Source of the DNA: Amycolatopsis regifaucium
GTDB lineage: Bacteria > Actinomycetota > Actinomycetes > Mycobacteriales > Pseudonocardiaceae
DNA length: 64,000 nt
Direction: 5' to 3'
NCBI RefSeq assembly: GCF_001613935.1
Contig: NZ_LQCI01000052.1
Location: 456,530 to 520,529 of the forward strand
Of this stretch, positions 1 to 8,400 are shown piece by piece (the first letter of the stretch is position 1; every line of letters begins with the position of its first letter). The position numbers and the translations under genes were made by a program. The notes beneath the pieces are model-generated. The model saw only the letters and a program-made list of their open reading frames with translations. It ran no database searches and had not been told where the DNA came from.

Positions 1-731
1 AGCCATTCCTCGACGTCCTTGCCGGTGGCGCCCAGATCGGTGTCGGCGGGATGACGCCGCTGGGTCACCACGAGACAGAAGTCGACGGCGCTGCCGGTGA
101 GTCGCTGCTCGGCGTCCTCCGGCCCGAAGGCCCAGGTGGCGCCGTCGGGCGCGGTCAGCTCGACCCGGAACTCCTCGGACGGCGGAGCGAGCGAGTTGAG
201 TTTGTAGGCGAAATCGCGGGTCCGCGTACCGAAGCGGGCGATATGCCAGAGTCTGTCCGTGTTCTCGTGTTGGACGCCGAGCGCGTCGTAGATGTCCTGG
301 CCGTGGGCCCACGTTTCCATGAGGCGCGCCGTCACCATGGACGCCGCGCTCATCGGCGGGCCGTACCAAGGGATCTTCTGTCCGTCGGGGACGGCGGCGA
401 GTGCCTCGGCGAGCTCCGCGCGACCCGCCCGCCATTCGGCCAGCAGCTCGCGGGGAGGTTTCTTCGCCCCTTCTTCGGCGCCCTTGTCGACGTAGGTCTC
501 CCCCGTCGCGAGCAGCCCTTCGATCTCGGCCTGCCAGTCGGCCTCGGAGCCGCGCGCCGCGATGAGCGCCTTCTTGTCCGTCCAGGCCAGATGAGCGATC
601 TGATGGGCGATCGTCCAGCCTTCGGCCGGGGTCTGCCGCGCCCAGTCCGACGCGGGCAGTTCCGCCACCACGTCGTCGATGGCCTGCGATTCCGCCGCGA
701 GATCCCCAAGGATCACGCCAAGGTCAGCCAT
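1..731 (-). CDS. TIGR03084-type metal-binding (DinB-like) protein, C-terminus outside window
   Basis: The reverse strand reads from ATG at 731 without a stop to the window edge, giving about 243 residues; the C-terminus is missing. The N-terminus has the helical DinB/mycothiol-dependent-enzyme pattern: WTIAHQIAHLAW near residue 40 and METWAHGQD near residue 140. These supply the histidines that bind a divalent metal in this superfamily. The family is common in actinobacteria and is related to maleylpyruvate isomerase-like proteins, but the reaction of this subgroup is not established. The reading frame is continuous and codon use is normal. Its promoter must lie in 732-836, shared as a divergent-end region with the downstream end of the TetR gene. 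Confidence 0.8.
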   Translation of the reverse strand, partial: MADLGVILGDLAAESQAIDDVVAELPASDWARQTPAEGWTIAHQIAHLAWTDKKALIAARGSEADWQAEIEGLLATGETYVDKGAEEGAKKPPRELLAEWRAGRAELAEALAAVPDGQKIPWYGPPMSAASMVTARLMETWAHGQDIYDALGVQHENTDRLWHIARFGTRTRDFAYKLNSLAPPSEEFRVELTAPDGATWAFGPEDAEQRLTGSAVDFCLVVTQRRHPADTDLGATGKDVEEW

Positions 732-836
732 GCCCGCCTCCTCGCGTCCAGCCAAGGCTCGCACCACTCGACGGAAAAATCAAGCACGCCTGATTGTTTT
801 TTGGTCGCTCGTCGCCGGCGTAGCGGCGACACGAGG

Positions 837-1532
837 TCAGCCGGAGATGATGTCCAGCGCGACGGACCGGCCGCCCGCCAGCGAACGGATCCCTTCCTCG
901 GCCGCCATCTTCACTTGCTCCGGCGTGGCGCGCTCCGGGCCGAGAAGGGCGGTGATGGACGCGGCGAACACCCGGGCTGGGTCCTCGACCGGCAGTCTGT
1001 GCTCGATCGAGGCGGCCGTCGTCAAGAAGCCCGTCAACAGGGCCTGCAGGGCGAACGCCTGATCGGCGAGTGCCCAGTCGTCCCTGGCGAGGTCGTGGCG
1101 CCGCCAGATCGGCAGGATGTGGTGCAGGAACGCGCCCGCCCCCAGCGTTTCGAGCAGGGTCGCCGACCGCGGGTCCTCGGCGAGGACACCGAGCAGGGCG
1201 TCGTCGCCGGTCTGCAGCGCGTTGACGAACGGATGCCGGACCGCGACCTCCAGCATGTTCGGGCCGAGCCGCGAGGGCCTGGCCAGCTCGGGGTCGGCGG
1301 TGACCGCCGCGATGACCTCGTCGGCGAGCGCGACGAAATCGCGGCTGATCAAGCCGAGCAGCAGATCTTCCTTGGTCTTCCAGTAGAGGTAGACGGTGCC
1401 CTTGCCGACGTGGGCCTTGGTGGCGACCTCGGCGATGGTGACGCCCTTGCTGCCCCGGCCCAGCAGTAGTTCGCCCGCCGCCGCCAGGATGCGTGCCGCT
1501 TTGGGCGAGCCGTGTTCAGGCAGTTCCGCCAA
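837..1532 (-). CDS. TetR/AcrR-family transcriptional regulator
   Basis: A 231-residue protein. Its N-terminal 60 residues form a TetR helix-turn-helix (ILAAAGELLLGRGSKGVTIA, then HVGKGTVYLYWKTKEDL). A variable ligand-binding domain follows, so the ligand cannot be predicted. Its start lies inside the 3' end of the upstream FAD monooxygenase gene (17-bp overlap), so the two are co-transcribed and probably translationally coupled. A palindrome at 2788-2814 in the promoter of that gene is the obvious candidate operator. The simplest reading is an autoregulated repressor controlling its partner flavoenzyme. Confidence 0.9.
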   Translation of the reverse strand: MAELPEHGSPKAARILAAAGELLLGRGSKGVTIAEVATKAHVGKGTVYLYWKTKEDLLLGLISRDFVALADEVIAAVTADPELARPSRLGPNMLEVAVRHPFVNALQTGDDALLGVLAEDPRSATLLETLGAGAFLHHILPIWRRHDLARDDWALADQAFALQALLTGFLTTAASIEHRLPVEDPARVFAASITALLGPERATPEQVKMAAEEGIRSLAGGRSVALDIISG

Positions 1533-2775
1533 CGATGGTCCTCTCCGGTGGGCCGGTCAGTAGCGCGCCGACGATATCCGCATTCTTGTACACCGCGATC
1601 TCCTCGAGCCGCATGATCCTGTCGGCCAGGCGTTTGCCCGCTTTGAACCGGCTCAGCAGGGGCATCGTCCGCCGGAGGAGGAGCTGCGCCCGGTTGTCCG
1701 CGACGAAGATCCTGCGGTCGGCGAACGCGCCGTCCTGGTAGTGGCCGACATAGGGCCGGAGTGCGCGTTCCCAGGCGGAGAGGGCGGCACCGACGTCGCC
1801 GGGATGCCGCTCCAGCATGCCGCCGAGCAGATCGGCTCCGGTGAGCCCGGACGAAACACCCATTCCGGCGTAGAGCGTGACGCACCAGGCGGCGTCACCC
1901 ATCAGGACGACGCGTCCTCGGTGCCAACTGTCCAGGCGCACTTGCTCGACGGAGTCGAACAGAACGTCGTCGGCGGACTCGAGCGCGTCGATGACGTCAC
2001 CGAGCACGTTCCCCAGCGGCTTCGGTCCGAAAGCGGCCCGCACGCGTTCCGCGGGAGACCGGGTGAATTCGGCGTCGACGTCGTCAGTGCGGTAGGTGAG
2101 CATGACCGTCGGGTCGTGGTCGGAGAATGCGAAGACCCACAGCGAGCGGTCCGGTTCGAGCAAGGTGGCGCCCTGCCCGGGAGCGAGACCGGCCGGCGTG
2201 CCGGTGTACTGGAACGCGGCGACCATGTAGTTCATCCGCCGCAAGTACTTCTCGTGCGGACCGAACACCAGTGACCGCACCGTGGACCGCAACCCGTCCG
2301 CACCGACGACGAGGTCGAAACGCTCGGTGGTCGTCGTGTCCGAGGCGGTGTCGAGCAAGGTGACGTCGACACCGTCGGCGTCCTGCTCGATGGCGGTGGG
2401 CACGGTCGAGTACCGGATCTCCACGTCGTCGGGGAGAACGGAGAACGCGGCCTTCTCGACGTCGCTTCGCAGCATCAGCCACGGTTTGCCGGGCATGTCG
2501 GCATAGGACATCCCAGGACGGCTCGACCCGGCGCGGTCGAGGTCGAGACCGCGCGTCATCGAGGCGCGGTCGTGGATGGCGTCGACCATGCCCAGCCTCT
2601 TCGCGGCCGCCTGGCCGGCACCGAACAGTGCGACGAAGTACCCGCCCGAACGTCTTCGCGGCGCTTTCTCGATGAGCACCGGCCGCCATCCCGCCCGGCG
2701 CAACCGTGCCGCGGTGGCGATGCCGCTGACCCCCATGCCGACGACGAGTACCCGCCCGGATTCGTTCTCTCCCAT
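1516..2775 (-). CDS. FAD-dependent monooxygenase (PHBH/TetX-like flavoprotein)
   Basis: Group A flavoprotein monooxygenase of about 419 residues. It has the dinucleotide-binding GxGxxG near the N-terminus (VLVVGMGVSGIATAARLRR), the VVGADGLRSTVR (DG) motif and the second FAD motif GRVVLMGDAAWC (GD). Such enzymes hydroxylate or epoxidise aromatic or polyketide-like small molecules, including some antibiotics. The substrate here is unknown. The start is uncertain: ATGs at 2805, 2787 and 2775 are in frame and none has a clear Shine-Dalgarno. I prefer 2775 because it puts the Rossmann strand at the N-terminus and leaves the operator-like palindrome (2788-2814) outside the gene. It overlaps the following tetR gene. 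Confidence 0.88.
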   Translation of the reverse strand: MGENESGRVLVVGMGVSGIATAARLRRAGWRPVLIEKAPRRRSGGYFVALFGAGQAAAKRLGMVDAIHDRASMTRGLDLDRAGSSRPGMSYADMPGKPWLMLRSDVEKAAFSVLPDDVEIRYSTVPTAIEQDADGVDVTLLDTASDTTTTERFDLVVGADGLRSTVRSLVFGPHEKYLRRMNYMVAAFQYTGTPAGLAPGQGATLLEPDRSLWVFAFSDHDPTVMLTYRTDDVDAEFTRSPAERVRAAFGPKPLGNVLGDVIDALESADDVLFDSVEQVRLDSWHRGRVVLMGDAAWCVTLYAGMGVSSGLTGADLLGGMLERHPGDVGAALSAWERALRPYVGHYQDGAFADRRIFVADNRAQLLLRRTMPLLSRFKAGKRLADRIMRLEEIAVYKNADIVGALLTGPPERTIVGGTA

Positions 2776-2787
2776 GCCATCGAACAT

Positions 2788-2814
2788 ACTGACCAAAATG
2801 TTCATTCGGTCAGT
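2788..2814. promoter_or_regulatory. Candidate TetR operator upstream of the monooxygenase-tetR operon
   Basis: Imperfect inverted repeat with arms ACTGACCAAA and (reverse complement) ACTGACCGAA, 9 of 10 bases matching around a 7-bp centre. It overlaps the most upstream possible ATG of the monooxygenase. The size and position are typical of TetR operators; the assignment to the neighbouring TetR gene is inference. Confidence 0.55.
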
Positions 2815-2841
2815 TTGCGATTCACGTCACAGTTTGGAGAA

Positions 2842-2896
2842 GTACGTGAAGGACCCCTTCCTGTACATAGGCGCAAGGAAGGGGGCCTTTATGTAC
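2842..2896. repeat. Family B intergenic palindrome (diverged copy)
   Basis: Diverged copy of the palindrome found intact at 21071-21125. The right arm carries GCGCAAGGAAGGGGGCC; the left arm GTACGTGAAGGACCCC pairs with it with a few mismatches. The right edge lies exactly where the truncated reductase reading frame ends. Confidence 0.8.
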
Positions 2897-3005
2897 TCAG
2901 ACAAACGCGGGAGGCGTCCGCCTCACCTCCGGGGACGTGGGCGAGCGCGGTGCCCATGAGACCGAGGCCGATGATCGATACCGGCATGTTCGCGTTGTCC
3001 GTCAT
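2889..3005 (-). pseudogene. Remnant of an NAD(P)-binding reductase (imine reductase/6PGDH-like N-terminus)
   Basis: ATG at 3005 opens a frame beginning with MTDNANMPVSIIGLGLMGTA, a clear GxGxxG Rossmann start of the 3-hydroxyisobutyrate dehydrogenase/imine reductase superfamily. It loses similarity after about 25 residues and stops at 2889-2891 inside a family B palindrome, after only 38 codons. The full family length is about 290 residues, so nearly the whole gene is deleted. It is divergent from the shortened MerR gene; such reductases are often paired with a divergent MerR regulator, which supports the identification. Confidence 0.65.
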
Positions 3006-3011
3006 GGCACG

Positions 3012-3055
3012 ATCGTCGACGTTGATACCGGCATGAAGGTCAAGCGGGGAAAGCG
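3012..3055. promoter_or_regulatory. Short divergent intergenic region with MerR-like inverted repeat
   Basis: Between the reductase remnant and the MerR gene lies TTGATACCGGCATGAAGG followed by TCAA (3020-3041), a weak dyad of the size used by MerR regulators. A purine-rich stretch, GCGGGGAAAGCG, precedes the MerR ATG at 3056 and is the likely ribosome binding site. Confidence 0.35.
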
Positions 3056-3307
3056 ATGAAGATCGGTGAACTGAGTCACCCGGTGGGCGTCAACGCCCAC
3101 CAGTTGTGTTACTACGAAGCCCAAGGCCTCCTGAAGGCGAGCCGAGGCGCGAACGGCTACCGCGAGTACGACGAGACGGCTTTGCTCCGGGTGGACGAGC
3201 AGCTGGCCAAGCTGGCACGTTCGCGGGACGCGCTGGCCGAGTACATCGTCGTGGCCGAGCGGGTCGGCGGCGAAAGCCACCCGCCCTTCGACGGCGCCGC
3301 CGCGTGA
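3056..3307 (+). CDS. Shortened MerR-type protein (internal deletion)
   Basis: An 83-residue ORF. Residues 1-46 are a standard MerR winged helix (MKIGELSHPVGVNAHQLCYY, then GANGYREYDETALLRV). Residues 47-67 (DEQLAKLARSRDALAEYIVV) match the C-terminal antiparallel helix that MerR proteins normally reach only at about residue 95-120. The middle (wing 2, helices 3-4 and most of the dimerisation helix) is missing without a frameshift. The protein may be non-functional or a dominant-negative fragment. Its stop overlaps the GTG start of the TPR gene (GTGA), so it may survive partly as a leader for that gene. The adjacent reductase is also destroyed. Confidence 0.7.
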   Translation: MKIGELSHPVGVNAHQLCYYEAQGLLKASRGANGYREYDETALLRVDEQLAKLARSRDALAEYIVVAERVGGESHPPFDGAAA

Positions 3308-3783
3308 ACGAGGCACAGGAAGCGGTCCGGCTGCGGGAGCAAGGCACCGACGAGGCCCGCCTGCGGCTGATCGAACTGACCGAGCGGAACCCGGGGAACG
3401 CCGTGGTCGCCTACCAAACCGCGTGGGCGCACGACTCAGCCGGACTGGAAGCCGAAGCGGCACCGTTCTACGAGCGGGCGCTCACCGGCGAAGGTCTGTC
3501 CACAAAGGACAGGCATGGCGTGTTCGTCGGGCTCGGCAGCACGTATCGCGTGCTCGGCCGCTACGACGAAGCGCTCGAAACCCTGCGTCGCGGCCTCGAC
3601 GAGTTCCCGGACGACGCGGCACTGAAGACGTTTCTCGCGATGGCGCTCTACAACGTCGGCGAGGCGCGCGAGGCGGCCGGAACCCTGTTGAAGGTCCTGG
3701 CGGCGACCAGCGCCGACGCCGGGGTGCAGCGATACCGGCGGGCGGTCGAGTACTACGCCGATCACCTGGACGACGTCGAATGA
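3304..3783 (+). CDS. Tetratricopeptide repeat protein
   Basis: A 159-residue protein from GTG at 3304, overlapping the stop of the MerR fragment by 4 bp. At least three TPR-like helix pairs are visible (AVVAYQTAWAHDSAGLEAEA; VFVGLGSTYRVLGRYDEALE; LKTFLAMALYNVGEAREAAG). It has no signal peptide or membrane segment and is probably a cytoplasmic scaffold. Small TPR proteins of this type are widespread in actinobacteria and firmicutes with no defined role. The link to MerR is positional only. Confidence 0.75.
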   Translation: MNEAQEAVRLREQGTDEARLRLIELTERNPGNAVVAYQTAWAHDSAGLEAEAAPFYERALTGEGLSTKDRHGVFVGLGSTYRVLGRYDEALETLRRGLDEFPDDAALKTFLAMALYNVGEAREAAGTLLKVLAATSADAGVQRYRRAVEYYADHLDDVE

Positions 3784-3790
3784 AGCCTTA

Positions 3791-3819
3791 TTGACACCTT
3801 GTCAACATAGTCCTACTTT
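3791..3819 (+). promoter_or_regulatory. Sigma-A-like promoter with embedded palindrome, probably giving a leaderless mRNA
   Basis: TTGACA (3791-3796), a 17-bp spacer and TACTTT (3814-3819) lie just upstream of ATG 3826. Transcription starting 7 nt after the -10 would begin at the start codon. TTGACA-CCT-TGTCAA (3791-3805) is a perfect 6-bp-arm palindrome over the -35 element and a likely operator. Confidence 0.5.
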
Positions 3820-3825
3820 CACGTC

Positions 3826-4665
3826 ATGAGCGCGTATGCCGAAATCACCTACGAGGTCGCCGATCGCGTCGCGACGGTCACGCTCGACCGGCCGGAGGCC
3901 CGCAACGGGTACACCATCCGCATGGCCGACGAACTCGGCGACGCGATGGACCGGGCCGACCGCGACGAGGACGTCCGTGCGGTGATCCTGACCGGCAACG
4001 GCAAGGATTTTTCGGTGGGCGCCGACCTGTCGCAGGGCGGTTTTGACTTCGACCCGGAGACCGGCCCGGACGCGGCCTGGCAGGAACCGGCGGGGCGCTG
4101 CTCGAAGCGGATCTTCACGATGAACAAACCGGTCATCGCGGCATTGCGGGGCGCCAGTGTCGGCGGCGGCCTCACGATCACGCTGTCGTGCGATTACCGG
4201 CTGGCGTCCACGGATTCCCGCTTCGGCTTCGTGTTCGTCCGCCGCGGCATCTACCCCGAAGGCGCGTCCGCGTGGTTCCTCCCCCGGCTGGTCGGGATGG
4301 GCACCGCACTCGACTGGATGATCAGCGGCCGCGTCTTCGGCGCCGAGGAGGCGAAAGCCGCCGGACTGGTCCACCGTGTGCACGAGCCCGGCGAAGTGCT
4401 CGACAAGGCCCGCGAGCTGGCCAGTGAGATCGTCGCGACGACGGCGCCGGTCTCCGTCGCGGTGACCCGGCAGCTGCTGTACCGGATGGCGAGCGCCGCG
4501 TCGCCGTTCCCCGTGCACGAACTGGACTCCCGGCTGATCGGCGGGCTGGGCACCAGCCCGGACGCCGTCGAGGGGGTCCTGTCCTTCCTGCAGAAACGAC
4601 CACCGGAGTTCTCCATGCGCGTCGATACCGACCTGCCCGACCACCTGCCGTGGCGGAACGCATGA
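3826..4665 (+). CDS. Enoyl-CoA hydratase/isomerase (crotonase) family protein
   Basis: A 279-residue crotonase fold protein. The oxyanion-hole segments are present (GKDFSVGADLS near residue 65 and ALRGASVGGGLTI near residue 108). In classical hydratases the first catalytic Glu falls in the FGxPE segment. Here the aligned stretch is FGFVFVRRGIYPEGASAW: the first Glu is not conserved, and one acidic residue is kept in YPEGA. Hydratase activity is therefore uncertain; isomerase, dehalogenase-like or other acyl-CoA chemistry is possible. It overlaps the next gene by ATGA, so the product probably works with the acetoacetate-decarboxylase-like protein on a CoA-derived keto acid. Confidence 0.85.
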   Translation: MSAYAEITYEVADRVATVTLDRPEARNGYTIRMADELGDAMDRADRDEDVRAVILTGNGKDFSVGADLSQGGFDFDPETGPDAAWQEPAGRCSKRIFTMNKPVIAALRGASVGGGLTITLSCDYRLASTDSRFGFVFVRRGIYPEGASAWFLPRLVGMGTALDWMISGRVFGAEEAKAAGLVHRVHEPGEVLDKARELASEIVATTAPVSVAVTRQLLYRMASAASPFPVHELDSRLIGGLGTSPDAVEGVLSFLQKRPPEFSMRVDTDLPDHLPWRNA

Positions 4666-5270
4666 CCGCCTATCCCCCGGAACCGTGGAACCTGGCAGGC
4701 CAGGCGTATCTGTCGGTCTGGCGTGTCCCGGTGAGCGAACTTCCCGACCTGCCCGAAGGCGCCGAGCCCGTCGTGGTCGGCGGTCGCGCCCAGGTCTTCG
4801 CCGCCTGGGTCGACTACCAGGAGCCCGGACGGCTCCGATACCACGAACTGCTGGCGACGGTCGCCGTCCGCGGCAAACGTCTCTCCAGCTCCATCACCGA
4901 CATCTGGGTCGACAGCGAGGTCTCCCTCGCCGGCGGGCGCGCGCTGTGGGGCATCCCGAAGGACCTCGCCGCGCTCGACTTCACCCACGGACGGACCTTC
5001 ACCGCCTCTGCGGCCACCCATGAGGACTGGATCGCGACGGCCGCCTTCACCGCCCGCCCGAGCCTCCCGGTGAAGCTGCCCGCCGCCTTCGATGTCGTCC
5101 AGACGCTGGACGGCCGGCTCAACCGGAGCCCCGTCCGAGCGGCGGCACGGCCGCATCCCGCGGCCGCCGACTGGAAGATCAACGAGGCCGGACCACTCGC
5201 CTTCCTCGCCGGTCAGCGGCCCGTCCTGAGTGCTCACCTGCGCGATTTCAGACTCGTTTTCGGCGGCTGA
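4662..5270 (+). CDS. Acetoacetate decarboxylase family protein
   Basis: A 202-residue protein from ATG 4662, overlapping the crotonase stop by 4 bp. The segment GGRALWGIPKDLAALDF (residues 90-106) corresponds to the active-site region of acetoacetate decarboxylase (WGxPK), with the Lys that forms the Schiff base. The rest fits the ADC beta-barrel. Many actinobacterial members act on substrates other than acetoacetate, or as dehydratase/aldolases, so only the family is assigned. It forms a two-gene operon with the crotonase. Confidence 0.8.
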   Translation: MTAYPPEPWNLAGQAYLSVWRVPVSELPDLPEGAEPVVVGGRAQVFAAWVDYQEPGRLRYHELLATVAVRGKRLSSSITDIWVDSEVSLAGGRALWGIPKDLAALDFTHGRTFTASAATHEDWIATAAFTARPSLPVKLPAAFDVVQTLDGRLNRSPVRAAARPHPAAADWKINEAGPLAFLAGQRPVLSAHLRDFRLVFGG

Positions 5271-5349
5271 CCAGCCGCTGAGCGTGATCGTCTAACCCGC
5301 CAGGGTGAGCCCGCGACACGCCACCCATTGGGGCACGTGCAGCCTCCGA

Positions 5350-5365
5350 CCCCTACATGTAGTCT
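5350..5365. promoter_or_regulatory. Possible NrdR box upstream of nrdA
   Basis: CCCCTACATGTAGTCT agrees with about 10 of 16 positions of the NrdR consensus ACACTATATCTTGTGT and has the central CTACATGTAG palindrome. NrdR boxes normally occur in pairs about 31 bp apart, and I do not see a convincing second box. The 220-bp leader 5271-5494 otherwise shows a GC-rich hairpin near 5393-5413 (ACCGCTCGGGAGCGGT). Confidence 0.35.
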
Positions 5366-5494
5366 CTGGGAACCGACATCGCCCAGCGACGGGGAGACCG
5401 CTCGGGAGCGGTTGTCGGACAGCTTGGTGAACCTGCAGCGCACGGCCTTGTGAGGCCTTGTGGTGCTTCAACGCGCCCTTTTGGAGACACGCAT

Positions 5495-8400
5495 ATGTCA
5501 GTGGAAACCGGTCAGCGGCCGCCCTCGTCTTCGGACACGACGCCCGCGACCGTGCGAGTCATCCGGCGGGACGGCAGCGTGTCCCCCTTCGACGCGAACA
5601 AGATCTCGGTCGCCGTGACCAAGGCCTTTCTCGCCGTCGAGGGCGGTGACGCGGCCGCATCGTCGCGGATCCACCACCTGGTCAAGGAACTGACCGAGCA
5701 GATCGAGGCCACCCTGCTCCGCCACGCCGGTCCCGAGACCGCGCTGCACATCGAGCAGATCCAGGACATCGTCGAGCTCGCGCTGATGCGCGGCGAGCAC
5801 CACAAGGTCGCCCGCGCCTACGTCCTGTACCGCGATGAGCGCGCGAAGGCCCGCGAGGCCGAGAAGCCCGCCACCTCCGACGTCGCCATCAGCGTCAAGG
5901 CGGCCGACGGCTCGCTCCGCCCGCTCGACTGGGCCCGTGTCTCGCACGTGGTCGGCGAGGCCGTCGCCGGACTCGAAGACGTCTCGGCCGAGCCGGTGCT
6001 GGCCGAGGCCAAGCGCAACCTCTACGACGGCATCAGCGCCGACGAACTCGCCCTCGCCCAGATCATGGCCGCGCGCGTGCTCGTCGAGCAGGAGCCGAAC
6101 TACTCCTACGTCAGTGCCCGGCTGCTGGCGGACAAGCTCCGCGGCGAGGCGCTCAGCTACCTCGCGGGCGTTCCGCAGCAGGCCAGCCAGGACGAGATGA
6201 CCGCGCGGTACCCGCAGTACTTCCGGGACTACCTCAAGCGCGCCATCGAACTGGAGCTGGTCAACCCCGAGCTGCAGACCTTCGACCTGGACAAGATCAC
6301 CTCGGCCATCCGCGCCGAACGTGACCTCGACTTCGGCTTCCTCGGCCTGCAGACCCTGTACGACCGGTACTTCCAGCACCACAACGGCGTCCGGTTCGAA
6401 CTGCCGCAGGCGTTCTTCATGCGCGTCGCGATGGGGCTGGCGATCCGCGAGGACAACCGCGAAGACCGCGCCATCGAGTTCTACGAGCTGCTGTCGTCGT
6501 TCCACTTCATGGCGTCCACCCCGACGCTGTTCAACTCGGGCACCACCCGCCCGCAGCTGTCGTCCTGCTTCCTGACCACCGTCGACGACGACCTGGACTC
6601 GATCTTCCAGGCGTACAAGAACAACGCGCTGCTGGCGAAGTACTCGGGCGGTCTCGGCAACGACTGGACCCCGGTCCGCGGCCTCGGCGCGCACATCAAG
6701 GGCACCAACGGCCAGTCGCAGGGTGTCGTGCCGTTCCTCAAGATCGCCAACGACACCGCCGTCGCGGTGAACCAGGGCGGCAAGCGCAAGGGCGCGGCGT
6801 GCGCGTACCTCGAAACCTGGCACGTGGACATCGAGGAATTCCTCGACCTGCGCAAGAACACCGGTGACGACCGTCGTCGTACGCACGACATGAACACCGC
6901 GAACTGGGTGCCGGACGAGTTCCTCCGCCGGGTCGAGGCCGACGCGCAGTGGACCCTGTTCTCGCCGAACGAGACCCCGGACCTGCACGACCTCTACGGC
7001 ACCGCGTTCGCCGAGCGCTACCGCGAGTACGAGGCCGCCGCCGAACGCGGCGAGCTGAAGGTGTTCCGCAAGGTCCGCGCGGTCGACCTGTGGCGCCGCA
7101 TGCTGACCATGCTGTTCGAGACCGGCCACCCGTGGATCACCTTCAAGGACCCGTGCAACCTGCGTTCGCCGCAGCAGCACGTGGGTGTCGTGCACTCGTC
7201 CAACCTGTGCACCGAGATCACGCTGAACACCACCACCGACGAGGTCGCGGTCTGCAACCTCGGCTCGGTGAACCTGCTCAAGCACGTCACGCCCGAGGGC
7301 TTGGACACCAAGCGGCTCGAGAAGACCGTGCGCACCGCGGTGCGCATGCTCGACAACGTGATCGACATCAACTTCTACACGATCCCGGAAGCGCGCCGCT
7401 CCAACCTGCGCCACCGCCCGATCGGGCTCGGCCTGATGGGCTTCCAGGACGCGCTGTTCGAGATCGGTGTCCCGCTGTCGTCGGACGAGGCCGTGCAGTT
7501 CGCGGACACCAGCATGGAGCACATCAGCTACTACGCGATCTCGGCGTCGACCGACCTCGCCGAGGAGCGCGGCCAGTACCAGACGTTCGAGGGTTCCTTG
7601 TGGAGCAAGGGAATCCTGCCGATCGACTCGCTGCAGCTCCTGATCGACGCCCGGCAGGGCGACGCGCTCGACGTCGACACCTCGTCCACTTTGGACTGGG
7701 CGCCGCTGCGTGAGCGGGTCAAGACCGTCGGGATGCGCAACTCCAACGTGATGGCGATCGCGCCGACCGCGACGATCTCCAACATCTGCGGGGTCGGGCA
7801 GTCGATCGAGCCGCTGTTCCAGAACCTGTTCGTCAAGTCGAACATGTCCGGTGACTTCACCGTGGTGAACCCGCACCTGGTCCGCTCGCTCAAGGAGCGC
7901 GGGCTGTGGGACGAGGTCATGGTGTCGGACCTGAAGTACTTCGACGGCAGCCTCGGCCAGATCGACCGCGTGCCGGACGACCTCAAGGCGCTGTACGCCA
8001 CCGCGTTCGAGATCGAGTCGAAGTGGCTGGTGGACGCGGGTTCGCGGCGCCAGAAGTGGATCGACCAGGCGCAGTCGCTGAACCTGTACATCGCCGCCCC
8101 CAGCGGCCGCAAGCTCGACGAGCTGTACCGCTACGCCTGGCACAAGGGCCTCAAGACCACGTACTACCTGCGGGCGCGGTCCGCGACGCACGTGGAGAAG
8201 AGCACCCTGCGCGGCACCGACGGCAAGCTGAACGCGGTCTCGGCCACCCCGGCCCCGGCCACACCTTCGGCACCCAAGTCAGTCGCTCCGGCGCCCGCGG
8301 CTCCGCCCGCCCCGTCGGCTTCCGCCGCGGTCTCGCCGTCGCCCGCCGCCGCGGTCCCGGCCGTCCCGGTGACCGCTCCGGCACCGGCCGCCAAGCCGGA

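Noticed and set aside
51..1469. Long plus-strand ORF of 472 codons
   Set aside because: It lies opposite two genes with clear family motifs (DinB-like and TetR) and has an Arg/Gly-rich, motif-free translation typical of antisense frames in high-GC DNA.
5271..5494. Cobalamin riboswitch before nrdA
   Set aside because: Some actinobacterial nrdAB leaders carry one, but none of the conserved aptamer boxes is found here, unlike 10170-10372.
5498..8191. 897-codon minus-strand ORF across nrdA
   Set aside because: Antisense shadow of nrdA; the translation is low-complexity and has no start context or domain.
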